Shown piece after piece: positions 1 through 7,731 of a DNA stretch of 64,000 bases. Source of the stretch: Actinomycetes bacterium (GTDB lineage: Bacteria > Actinomycetota > Actinomycetes > Mycobacteriales > Mycobacteriaceae); contig JAEYUQ010000002.1 of assembly GCA_023432405.1 (NCBI GenBank), forward strand, positions 46,447-110,446, read 5' to 3'. Under the pieces are notes generated by a model. It made no database searches, was not told the origin of the DNA, and saw nothing but the letters and a program-made list of their open reading frames with translations. The translations under genes and the position numbers were made by a program. Within the stretch, counting starts at the first letter, position 1, and each line of letters begins with the position of its first letter.

Positions 1-1349
1 GGGAGGCTTTCATCGACAACAACGCTCACTGTCTGATTCTTGTCGTCAATCTTCTCATGAACATTTAACGGCTCGCCCGTTGGCTTTCCATTATCATCAG
101 CTCGATACAATTTTTCAAAGAAAACATACTGTCCAGACCCTTGCAACAGTACTTCTTTTAATTCAACTTTTTGTTCGCCATCACTTACCTCAGGAGTAAA
201 GGGTTGAGAGGCCTTAATTTCCTTATTATCCTCCCCCATAACAGGCTGTTGTGTCTCCTTATCCATAAGAGTGGATTCCAGAACATAAGAATCGCCTGGA
301 GTTAAGTTGTTAAACTCCACCGTATCAACCAAATCAACTTTTTCACCACGGGCAATGGTCTTTTGGGCAACAGCACCCTCAATTCTCTCTCCAGTGACAA
401 CGTTGTTTTGATCACTGAAACCTGCGCGCGTCCACAGTGAAGGTTGAGGTTTTCCTTCCATGAGCACAAGCCCCTGTTTTTTACCGTTATCAACCAACAT
501 TCCTGTGGGATCCCCGTCGGGATCTACAGGCTCATTCATCCCTACATTGTCTGGCCCTATGAGGTATTCATAGAGTTCCCGCGCTCCAGGCTTAGCTTCT
601 TGGTCCAACCACGCTGATTCCCCACCGTAGTTCCTGTCGTCCCATTCCCCACCCCGCATAACACCAATGCCATTGAGAGAGTCAGTAAAGTGCCAGATTG
701 CTAACTGTGTTGCCGCAATAGCGTCATGGTATGTCAAGCCTTTGTCATACCCTGGAAGGTCTTTGAGGGCCTTCTTTGGATAACCGTTATAAGCAATCCA
801 GGTAATCTTACTTTTTATATCATCCCTCACAGCAAGATTCTCATTAGCCGATACAGCATCACCAACATATCCATTCGGATTATTTTCGTTGATTTCATCA
901 GCTTCCGTGAATAGTCTTGCTTGGCGACTTTGATTAAATTGATCCCATGAGACAATCTGCCCAGAATCTCCTGGTATCACTGAGACAAAATACTCAATAC
1001 AATACCCAAAAAGTCCCGAAGGAGGTTCATTAGGATTCTCTAATTCTTCCTTTCGTGGAACAGTACCATTTATCCAAAATTGAGTAACCCGGGTATGCAC
1101 TGGAATTTGTTCTCCATTAGGAGTCCCGTTAATGTATCGACCTGTTGCAATACTCCCATACGGTTCCGCTATATTTCCGTCGGGGCCAACTTCACCAACA
1201 TCAATACCATCGGTCACCATCATGGGATCCCCGGCCTGCAATCCGCTGGCTGTAGGAATCCTCACCGCAATAATGGTGGCTAAAACCAGCATAATAGTGG
1301 CGGTTATCACCGTCACGTGCCTGGATCCTGCTTTCAATCTCGTCAACAT
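1..1349 (-). CDS. Thioester-domain (TQXA) / VaFE-repeat surface adhesin, N-terminal part
   Basis: Open at the left window edge, so about 449 codons are visible and the C-terminus is missing. The protein starts with a signal peptide (basic MLTRLK, hydrophobic core near residues 13-29, likely cleavage after LQA at 39). A thioester-type domain follows: Cys117 in GYCIE and Gln215 in AATQLAIW are the pair expected to form the internal Cys-Gln thioester of TQXA domains, which bind host surfaces covalently in Gram-positive adhesins. From about residue 330 there is a VaFE / ester-bond-type repeat (VDTVEFNNLTPGDSY, then QYVFFEKLY). More repeats and an LPXTG sorting signal are expected beyond the edge; this is inference. 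The start ATG has AGGTGAG just upstream. Lower G+C than the neighbours by eye, which fits a transferred or fast-evolving surface gene. No pilin or sortase gene is visible in the window. Confidence 0.85.
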   Translation of the reverse strand, partial: MLTRLKAGSRHVTVITATIMLVLATIIAVRIPTASGLQAGDPMMVTDGIDVGEVGPDGNIAEPYGSIATGRYINGTPNGEQIPVHTRVTQFWINGTVPRKEELENPNEPPSGLFGYCIEYFVSVIPGDSGQIVSWDQFNQSRQARLFTEADEINENNPNGYVGDAVSANENLAVRDDIKSKITWIAYNGYPKKALKDLPGYDKGLTYHDAIAATQLAIWHFTDSLNGIGVMRGGEWDDRNYGGESAWLDQEAKPGARELYEYLIGPDNVGMNEPVDPDGDPTGMLVDNGKKQGLVLMEGKPQPSLWTRAGFSDQNNVVTGERIEGAVAQKTIARGEKVDLVDTVEFNNLTPGDSYVLESTLMDKETQQPVMGEDNKEIKASQPFTPEVSDGEQKVELKEVLLQGSGQYVFFEKLYRADDNGKPTGEPLNVHEKIDDKNQTVSVVVDESL

Positions 1350-1442
1350 AGGACTCACCTAACTGGAAAATAGAGAGACATCTGAGGAAAGCGATGTCGG
1401 CAACCTCACCCTACGCAGTCTCACAGTGTTACAACGGAGATA

Positions 1443-1471
1443 ATTTTAGACTTATGTGATTAATGGGTCAA
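1443..1471 (-). promoter_or_regulatory. Probable sigma-A promoter of the adhesin gene
   Basis: On the minus strand TTGACC (1471-1466) and TAAAAT (1448-1443) are separated by exactly 17 bases, 94 bases before the adhesin start codon. This is a near-consensus housekeeping promoter. Confidence 0.65.
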
Positions 1472-1499
1472 TAGTTATCTAAAGTTGCCCAGTTGTGCA

Positions 1500-1532
1500 A
1501 AAAGGCCGGACTTTTTTTCGGTCCGGCCTTTT
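1500..1532 (-). terminator. Rho-independent terminator of the amino-sugar operon
   Basis: Perfect inverted repeat GGCCGGAC (1504-1511) / GTCCGGCC (1521-1528) with a 9-base loop, flanked by AAAA on the left and TTTT on the right, so it can act on both strands. It lies about 70 bases after the stop of the MFS gene and insulates the adhesin promoter from it. Confidence 0.85.
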
Positions 1533-1604
1533 CTAAAACAGGGAATTCTCCTGTTTTCTGCGCTTGATTTTCACGGTGACATCACCTGGCACCTTTGCAC
1601 ACAG

Positions 1605-2996
1605 CTAGTTCACAATAGACGGCCAACGTGCTCCGTTCTCCCAGTAACTAGCAATATCTTCCAAATCACGCCCCTTGGTTTCTGGTGCCAGCCGGTAGAC
1701 GAAGAGGAATGCCAAGACGCAGAGAATCCCGAAGATGAGGAACACTCCTGTACCGCCAATTGCACTGAGTAATGGCGGGAAAGCCTGCGCCACGATAGCG
1801 TTGGCAACCAGATCTGAGGTCAACATCACGGAGGCACCAGCTGCACGGAATCGGCTGGGGAAAATCTCTCCGGCATACACCCACACCAACGCCCCAAAAC
1901 CGTAGGTGTACCCCATAGTAAAGATGATGATGGCGAAAAGTCCGAGGTATTCACCAACCCCAGAGAAGCCTCCGCCTACCGAGTAAACGATGACTAGCAA
2001 GATATTGGCAAAGATCATCACTCCAATGCCTGTGAGCAAAATCGGTCGACGTCCCAACTTGTCTATGAGAACCATCGAGGCCACAACGGCAACTAAAGAG
2101 AAAGCCTGTACCACAGCTGGGAGGAGTAGCTGCTGACCAAGACCTTCAAATCCCATCTGCTCAAAAATCTGTGGTGCATAGTAGATGGTGGCATTAATAC
2201 CAGTGATCTGAATGAAAAATCCCAAGCCCACGGCAAAGAGCGTTGCTTTCAAGAGATGACCAGAAAGCATATCCTTGAGGTGGCCTTGCCCTGCCTCTTC
2301 TGCCAAGGATTGTTTAATGGACTCCAAACGGTGCTGGACAACCTGTTCATCGCCCTCTATATTCGCCAAAACATCCAGCGCCTCGGCATCCTTGCCTTTC
2401 ATTAACAGGAAGTTTGGAGTCTCCGTCAAACGGAAGAGAAGAAGGAAGACAATGATGGAGGGAATAGCTGCTGCGCCTAGCATATAGCGCCAGCTCTCCG
2501 TGGGAGATAACAGCCATGCCACCACGTATCCCAAGATGATGCCAAACACACAGGCCACCTGGTAGGACGTTGCCAGCCCGCCACGAATAGATGTTGGTGC
2601 CGCCTCAGCAATGAACACCGGCACAATGGAGACGGACAAGCCAATCGTGAATCCCAAAAGGGTGCGGAACACGAACAGCACCACAGCGTTAGGCGAAAGC
2701 ATGGATAACACAGCAAACAGCGCATAACCAGCGGCAATCAGGAGCATGGACTTCTTGCGCCCTATCTTGTTGGCCATCACGCTACCGGCAAGAGCACCAA
2801 CAATTTGCCCTATCACCACGGCAGTGGCCATAGCAGCCAAACCACTTTCACTCATGGGAAAGTCATTTGGAATGAAGAGCAACGCCCCGGCGATGTTAGA
2901 GATGTCATAGCCGTAGGTGATACCCAATGTTGCGGAAATGAGGGCGACCGTCTTCCCCAAGGGAGGAGCCTTCTTCAGGTCTGCCAAGAAACTCAT
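1605..2996 (-). CDS. MFS sugar porter, candidate GalNAc permease
   Basis: A 463-residue, 12-helix transporter of the sugar porter family of the major facilitator superfamily. Family signatures are present: GRKKS after helix 2, the related GRRPI after helix 8, and PETKGR near the C-terminus. It is the last gene of a minus-strand operon, 20 bases after the deacetylase, with AGGGAG ahead of its ATG. Because a sugar kinase, deacetylase, deaminase, kinase and aldolase are linked and no PTS component is present, the likely substrate is an unphosphorylated amino sugar, best guess N-acetylgalactosamine. Family assignment is firm; the substrate is inferred from context only. Confidence 0.85.
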   Translation of the reverse strand: MSFLADLKKAPPLGKTVALISATLGITYGYDISNIAGALLFIPNDFPMSESGLAAMATAVVIGQIVGALAGSVMANKIGRKKSMLLIAAGYALFAVLSMLSPNAVVLFVFRTLLGFTIGLSVSIVPVFIAEAAPTSIRGGLATSYQVACVFGIILGYVVAWLLSPTESWRYMLGAAAIPSIIVFLLLFRLTETPNFLLMKGKDAEALDVLANIEGDEQVVQHRLESIKQSLAEEAGQGHLKDMLSGHLLKATLFAVGLGFFIQITGINATIYYAPQIFEQMGFEGLGQQLLLPAVVQAFSLVAVVASMVLIDKLGRRPILLTGIGVMIFANILLVIVYSVGGGFSGVGEYLGLFAIIIFTMGYTYGFGALVWVYAGEIFPSRFRAAGASVMLTSDLVANAIVAQAFPPLLSAIGGTGVFLIFGILCVLAFLFVYRLAPETKGRDLEDIASYWENGARWPSIVN

Positions 2997-3016
2997 AGTT
3001 GAACTCCCTGTTGTAG

Positions 3017-4159
3017 TTATAAAATCTCTTCGCCAGCAAAGAAGATGCGGCGCGGTAGATAGGTTTCTGGATCGAGCACAAGAAAATCTGCAGGGTATCC
3101 CGCTTTGATACGGCCAAAGCTGTCCCCCACACCAATAGCGGAGGCAGGATGAGAGGTAGCAGCAGCCACAGCAACATCCACGGCAATTCTTTCTTTCAGA
3201 ACCGCATTGGCCACAGCACGATCCATCGTCAGTGTGGATCCTGCCAGAGAGCCGTTGGCTTTCACCCGCGCAATACTGTCCTCCACAATTACTGGAAGGT
3301 TCCCCAGCATATAATCTCCATCTTCCTGATCTGTGGCAGCCATAGAATCTGTCACCAACACCGTGCGCTCCGATACCTCCACAAAAACACTGCGCACAAC
3401 ATCAGGATGAACATGAACCGTATCGTTGATTACTTCTAGCCAAACCTGCGGATCACGGAATGCTGCAATGATAGGACCAGGCTTACGGTGGTGGATGCCT
3501 TCCATAGCGTTGAAAGTGTGTGTGAGAATGGTTGCGCCAGCGTCAAAAGCGCGCCTGGCAGTCTCATAATCGCAGTTTGTGTGCCCTACTGCGGCAGCAA
3601 TACCAGCCGAGACAAACTGCTCAATGGCACCTATACCGTTATCTAGCTCCGGGGCTACTGTCACCTGACGAATGCACCCTTCACCTGCGTCGATCATGCG
3701 CGTGACAACATCGCGAGTGGGCGCTATGAGTAGTCCTTCCTCATGGGCTCCTTTGTGCTCAGGGGCGAGGAATGGGCCTTCAGGGTGAATCCCCAGAAGC
3801 CACGGCTCGTGGCGGACAGCGTCAGCAGCCTCATGCAATTCCTTTTCCAAGATGTCCATCCCGGCAGTGACAAAACTCATCACAGCACGAGTGGTTCCGT
3901 GGTGGAGGTGCCGCTCTTTAATAGTGGCAATGGCATCCACCCCATCGTCATAGGCCGATCCGCCAGCGCCATGATGGTGGATATCAATGTACCCAGGCAC
4001 CACAATGCCGTCGAGTTTTTCGTATGTTTCCCCAGGCTGCTCTTCCTGAGCGACGTCGTTAAGGCGAGTGATAACTCCACTGTCTACGGTGAAGCTCACA
4101 TCGGTATATTTCCCCCCAACGGTGCCGTCATACAGAGTACCGACGCAGTATCGTTTCAT
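3017..4159 (-). CDS. nagA: N-acetylgalactosamine/glucosamine-6-phosphate deacetylase
   Basis: A 380-residue amidohydrolase of the NagA/AgaA family, the usual length. Visible motifs in order: GYIDIHHHGAGG (metal-site region), HPEGPFL (metal-binding Glu), VGHTN and LTHTFNAM (metal-binding His residues), VTDSMAATD (catalytic Asp) and AGSTLTMD. It removes acetate from the 6-phosphate of an N-acetylated amino sugar. Beside an AgaS-type deaminase and a tagatose-type kinase/aldolase pair, the substrate is more likely GalNAc-6-phosphate (AgaA role) than GlcNAc-6-phosphate, but the sequence alone cannot separate the two. It lies between the DeoR gene (18-base gap) and the transporter gene. Confidence 0.88.
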   Translation of the reverse strand: MKRYCVGTLYDGTVGGKYTDVSFTVDSGVITRLNDVAQEEQPGETYEKLDGIVVPGYIDIHHHGAGGSAYDDGVDAIATIKERHLHHGTTRAVMSFVTAGMDILEKELHEAADAVRHEPWLLGIHPEGPFLAPEHKGAHEEGLLIAPTRDVVTRMIDAGEGCIRQVTVAPELDNGIGAIEQFVSAGIAAAVGHTNCDYETARRAFDAGATILTHTFNAMEGIHHRKPGPIIAAFRDPQVWLEVINDTVHVHPDVVRSVFVEVSERTVLVTDSMAATDQEDGDYMLGNLPVIVEDSIARVKANGSLAGSTLTMDRAVANAVLKERIAVDVAVAAATSHPASAIGVGDSFGRIKAGYPADFLVLDPETYLPRRIFFAGEEIL

Positions 4160-4177
4160 AATCTTTCTGCTCCTGCC

Positions 4178-4951
4178 CTATTCTCCAGCTATCAGAACTG
4201 TGTAATCACCCAGTTCTCGACGAATATCCTGAGGTATGCCACGGTCAGTGATAACCGTATCCACTACGCTAGTCCCGCCAAGTGTGACAAAAGAGCGTCG
4301 AGCGAACTTTGACGAGTCTGTCAACACCACTGCTCGACTAGCTCGGCTAGCCATAAGCCGGTTAATGGATGCTTCGTATTCATCCACCGTGCCTGGGCCT
4401 TCAAGGGTAAAACTGTTAGCGCCGATGAAACACAGATCCAGATTGAGCTGGCTCATGATCTGCGCGGCAAAAGGCCCGGTGGTTTCCTCGGTATTTCCAT
4501 TCAAGACCCCGCCCACCACAATGGTGCGAATTCCCGAGGCCTGTGCCAAAACCTGAGCCACATCCAGGGCGTTGGTTACCACATTGAGTCTATTCTCCGG
4601 CTCGTTCTGAGCCCAGGTAACCAGTTTGGTGGCCAACAGTCCCACCGTGGTTCCACCGCTGAGCCCCAATACCATCTGTGGCTCCACCATCCTCAAGGCC
4701 ATATCTGTGATGGCATCTTTTTCTGCAACCCTCTCCCCCACTTTTGCCCGCAATGGCAGATCAAAGTTCACCGCTAAACTGGTGGCCCCGCCATGCGTTC
4801 GACGGAGAAGACCCTGAGCATCCAAAGCGTCTAAGTCACGCCTGGCAGTAGCTGGTGAGATTCCCAGAGTCTCAACCAACTCCTCTACCGAAATGCTGCC
4901 CGACTTCTTGAGAAGCTGCAGCTCCTTATCAAAGCGCTGACTGCGAATCAT
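4178..4951 (-). CDS. DeoR-family transcriptional regulator of the amino-sugar cluster
   Basis: N-terminal winged helix-turn-helix typical of DeoR regulators (SISVEELVETLGISPATAR, then RDLDALDAQGLLRRTHGG) followed by a sugar-phosphate-sensing DeoRC domain (LSGGTTVGLLA, FIGANSFTLEGPGT). The reading frame extends to 4981, but the ATG at 4951 is preferred: AGGTG lies 5 bases upstream and the protein then begins MIRSQRF, as DeoR proteins do, giving 257 residues. This start overlaps the aldolase gene by 23 bases, suggesting translational coupling. It is probably a repressor relieved by a phosphorylated intermediate such as galactosamine-6-P or tagatose-6-P (inferred). The likely operator is the palindrome at 7633-7689. 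Confidence 0.88.
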   Translation of the reverse strand: MIRSQRFDKELQLLKKSGSISVEELVETLGISPATARRDLDALDAQGLLRRTHGGATSLAVNFDLPLRAKVGERVAEKDAITDMALRMVEPQMVLGLSGGTTVGLLATKLVTWAQNEPENRLNVVTNALDVAQVLAQASGIRTIVVGGVLNGNTEETTGPFAAQIMSQLNLDLCFIGANSFTLEGPGTVDEYEASINRLMASRASRAVVLTDSSKFARRSFVTLGGTSVVDTVITDRGIPQDIRRELGDYTVLIAGE

Positions 4952-5777
4952 GGAACACCTGCTGCAAACGCGCTGCCTCAACAGTCACAGCATCTCGGGC
5001 GGAAGCCACATACTTACGGGAATCTGTTAGAGCTGGGTCCTTGTCCAGAACCTCCCTGACGCTTCGAGTAAAGAAGCCGTTGAGATGTGTGGACACATTG
5101 ATCTTCGTCATCCCCGCTGCAATCCCTGCCTGGATTTCTGAATCAGGAACACCAGAGGAACCGTGCAACACCAGAGGAACAGAGAGAGCCTGGTGCAACC
5201 TTGCAATGAGCTCCAAGTCCAGTTTGGCGGTGCGCTGAGCCATAGCATGTTCTGAACCCACGGCCACTGCCAACATATCCACCCCTGTAGACTCAACAAA
5301 CCACACAGCTTCATCGGGATCAGTCCGAACTCCAGGAGTGTGTGCTCCTCGCTTACCGCCTATCTCTCCTAGCTCAGCTTCTACATCCACTCCGTGATCG
5401 TGGGCATAGGCCACCACCTCTGCGGTTTTGGCCAGATTCTCCTTCGTGGGCAAAGTGGAACCGTCATACATGACAGAACTAAAACCGAGGTCAATAGCTT
5501 CTTTAGCTAACTCCACAGATTCACAATGATCTAGATGAACAGCCAAGGGGGCACTGCTTTCCCGAGCTACAGCCAGCATGGCCTGTGCAATGGGACGCAG
5601 AGAGCCGTGATACCGAATGGCGTTGTGGGAAAGCTGCATGATGATGGGAAGGCCTGTTGTGGCGGCGGCAGCAGCAAAAGCTTCTGCGTGTTCCACATGG
5701 ATCACGTTGAAAGCGGCTACACCTCGCTGCTCCCGTGCAGCATCCTGAACAATCTGAAGAGAAGAAAGCTGAGTCAT
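4929..5777 (-). CDS. Class II ketose-bisphosphate aldolase, tagatose-bisphosphate type
   Basis: A 282-residue zinc-dependent class II aldolase of the GatY/KbaY/FbaA family. Zinc and catalytic motifs are visible: HLDHCES, VEAELGEIGG, VAVGSEH and LVLHGSSGV. Its length and its placement directly after a PfkB kinase (4-base ATGA overlap, 5774-5777) favour cleavage of tagatose-1,6-bisphosphate to dihydroxyacetone phosphate and glyceraldehyde 3-phosphate. A fructose-bisphosphate role cannot be excluded from sequence alone, although actinobacterial glycolytic FbaA proteins are usually longer. Confidence 0.85.
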   Translation of the reverse strand: MTQLSSLQIVQDAAREQRGVAAFNVIHVEHAEAFAAAAATTGLPIIMQLSHNAIRYHGSLRPIAQAMLAVARESSAPLAVHLDHCESVELAKEAIDLGFSSVMYDGSTLPTKENLAKTAEVVAYAHDHGVDVEAELGEIGGKRGAHTPGVRTDPDEAVWFVESTGVDMLAVAVGSEHAMAQRTAKLDLELIARLHQALSVPLVLHGSSGVPDSEIQAGIAAGMTKINVSTHLNGFFTRSVREVLDKDPALTDSRKYVASARDAVTVEAARLQQVFHDSQSAL

Positions 5778-6715
5778 GAAAGTTCCTTTACGGTGATGTC
5801 AAAGTGTGGGACTGTGCCAATAGTGCCGGCAGTAGGTTGCATAACTGCGGCAGCAGACCATGCCACCGCGCGTTCAATAAGCTCAGAGAGAGAAAGATGA
5901 TCCACCAGAGCGCTGGCTACGGCTGCTACTGCAGCATCTCCAGCTCCGGTGGGATTGCCTATGAGAGGGGTAGAAATACAAGCGTGGAATGACGTCCCGC
6001 TCTCCTTCTCCACAGCATAAAGCCCATCTTTACCTGCTGAAACAATGCTAAGTGGTGCTCCTAAACGCCGGGCTCCTTCCAGAGGATTACGAGTACCCGT
6101 CACGGCTTCCAATTCATCCAGATTTGGCTTGACGACGTCGGCTCCAGCAGCCACCGCTGTCTGAAGTGCTGCCCCGGAGGTATCCACAATAACCTGGGTC
6201 CCAGTGGAATGAACGGCAGAGATGAAGTCCGGCACAAACCACTCGGGGGATTCTGGAGGCAAGGAGCCAGAAAGAGTCACAACATCTGCAGCCCTAGCAT
6301 CACCAACCGCACAATTACTACCGTGAGGAACGCCACCAGTGCGGCTACTGCCAAGACTGCTGACCACGGCGTCGATAAGGGAATGATAGATCTTATCCGG
6401 CTGCGGGCTGCCTATCTCATTGATGATGACTGTATCTCCCGCATGGCGATCATAAATAGCGAAGGTCTGACGAAGGGGCGTCTGAGTGATAACAGGCTGA
6501 AATCGCAAGCCCCGTGGTGCTGTGGTACCAGCAGGTACTGGAGCAATGGCACACACCTGGTAGCCCTGCTGCGCCGCAATGCTGGCCACATTCATACCTT
6601 TGCCACCAAGAACTCGCTGAGCTGAGGAGATTCTCTGAGTGGTTCCCAGAGTGAGATTGTCCACGTCCAGGGTGAGATCCTCAGCCGGATTGGGAGTGAC
6701 GCAAAAGATAGACAT
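5774..6715 (-). CDS. PfkB-family kinase, candidate tagatose-6-phosphate kinase
   Basis: A 313-residue ribokinase-fold sugar-phosphate kinase. It carries the N-terminal family motif GGKGMNVA and the C-terminal anion-hole/catalytic motif NPTGAGDA. The opening MSIFCVTPNPAEDLTL is characteristic of the LacC / 1-phosphofructokinase branch. Next to an aldolase and an SIS deaminase, the likely reaction is tagatose-6-phosphate to tagatose-1,6-bisphosphate. It starts 2 bases after the SIS gene and overlaps the aldolase start by 4 bases, so the three genes should be translated as one unit. 1-phosphofructokinase is the main alternative. Confidence 0.85.
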   Translation of the reverse strand: MSIFCVTPNPAEDLTLDVDNLTLGTTQRISSAQRVLGGKGMNVASIAAQQGYQVCAIAPVPAGTTAPRGLRFQPVITQTPLRQTFAIYDRHAGDTVIINEIGSPQPDKIYHSLIDAVVSSLGSSRTGGVPHGSNCAVGDARAADVVTLSGSLPPESPEWFVPDFISAVHSTGTQVIVDTSGAALQTAVAAGADVVKPNLDELEAVTGTRNPLEGARRLGAPLSIVSAGKDGLYAVEKESGTSFHACISTPLIGNPTGAGDAAVAAVASALVDHLSLSELIERAVAWSAAAVMQPTAGTIGTVPHFDITVKELS

Positions 6716-6717
6716 TG

Positions 6718-7605
6718 CTACTTCAGCACGACAGAGCGGGTGAGATGGCGCGGAGCGTCTGCATCGAGGCCCAAGGCACGAGACTTCAGCAGAGCAACCT
6801 TGTGTACTCGCACGAGGTCTGCCAAAGGATCAACGTCCCTATCTTCAAAGCGGGCACCAGTGTGTGCAACCTGCTGTGCTAAACCCTCAGGCGCCTTCCC
6901 GAACATCCAGGTAACACGCCCTGGCTGGGCCACAGCAATAGGGCCGTGCCGGTATTCCATAGCGAAGTAGCTTTCCGTCCACCACTGGCAGGATTCACGC
7001 ATCTTCAAAGCTGCTTCTTCAGCAAGCCCCCCAGTCCACCCGACACCCAGGAAGGAATACTGTTCAGCATCAATCAAATCTGGATCTGGATCTTCATTCA
7101 GTAGCTTCTCAGCCTGATCAGCGACAGCAAGGAGAGTGTCTTTCTGCTCTAAGGAAGCCCTCAAGAACATGAGAGCTGTGGTGGCATAGCGGGTCTGCAC
7201 CACAGACTGCTCATCGGCAAAAGGCAAAAGCACACTGTGAGTGGCAACCTGGGTCACTGGAGAGTCTGGAACCGCAGTGATAACCACCGTCTTGTGAGAT
7301 TGGTGCTTCTCCAGGAACTCGATAATCTCGGTGGTAGTACCTGAGCGGCAGATAACAACATAGGCATCATACTCTCGATCAGCCGGAAACTCTGTGGGAG
7401 TGAAAGCATCAGTAACACCGTGACCTGCCTTTTCCCGAAGCGCCGCGTAAGCCTTCGCCATAAACCAACTGGTCCCGTTACCAATGACGGCTACACGCTG
7501 TCCAGCCTCTGGCAGAACGTGACGCTCTTCCTCCATCTCTAAGGCTTGACGCCACACCTCCGGCTGACTCATCAGCTCCGCTTCCATGTATGAACCTGAA
7601 GCCAC
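6718..7605 (-). CDS. SIS-domain sugar isomerase/deaminase, AgaS-like
   Basis: A 295-residue two-SIS-domain protein, first gene of the minus-strand operon. Visible: a GlmS/AgaS-like lead YMEAELMSQPE, sugar-phosphate-binding segments VIGNGTSWFMA and VICRSGTTTEI, and EYRHGPIAV of the second SIS domain. In this gene set the expected role is galactosamine-6-phosphate deaminase/isomerase giving tagatose-6-phosphate and ammonia. It is shorter than E. coli AgaS (about 384 residues). The frame starts with GTG at 7605 behind AAGGGA; an ATG lies six codons inside at 7587. Confidence 0.8.
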   Translation of the reverse strand: MASGSYMEAELMSQPEVWRQALEMEEERHVLPEAGQRVAVIGNGTSWFMAKAYAALREKAGHGVTDAFTPTEFPADREYDAYVVICRSGTTTEIIEFLEKHQSHKTVVITAVPDSPVTQVATHSVLLPFADEQSVVQTRYATTALMFLRASLEQKDTLLAVADQAEKLLNEDPDPDLIDAEQYSFLGVGWTGGLAEEAALKMRESCQWWTESYFAMEYRHGPIAVAQPGRVTWMFGKAPEGLAQQVAHTGARFEDRDVDPLADLVRVHKVALLKSRALGLDADAPRHLTRSVVLK

Positions 7606-7632
7606 TGTCTTCGTCCCTTCTTTGAAGCATTC

Positions 7633-7689
7633 GTGATTGCTTTTGATTGTATATCAAATTTTTCTCAATATACAGTCAAATTCAATCAC
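7633..7689. promoter_or_regulatory. Large palindromic operator between the divergent amino-sugar transcripts
   Basis: Two 21-base arms, 7633-7653 and 7669-7689, are inverted repeats matching at 18 of 21 positions, separated by 15 A/T-rich bases. Each arm contains two GATTG-type boxes (GTGATTG and TTTGATTGTA on the left, TACAGTCAAA and TTCAATCAC on the right), the spaced direct-repeat arrangement typical of DeoR-family operators. It sits between the SIS gene start (7605) and the ROK kinase start (7732) and should control both. Assignment to the DeoR protein at 4178-4951 is inference. Confidence 0.7.
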
Positions 7690-7731
7690 AATTTATATAC
7701 TGGAAGTACTACGCCAACAAGGAGCTCCATC

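Noticed and set aside
302..1362. Several short frames within the adhesin region
   Set aside because: They are shadows of the single minus-strand adhesin frame that runs off the left edge.
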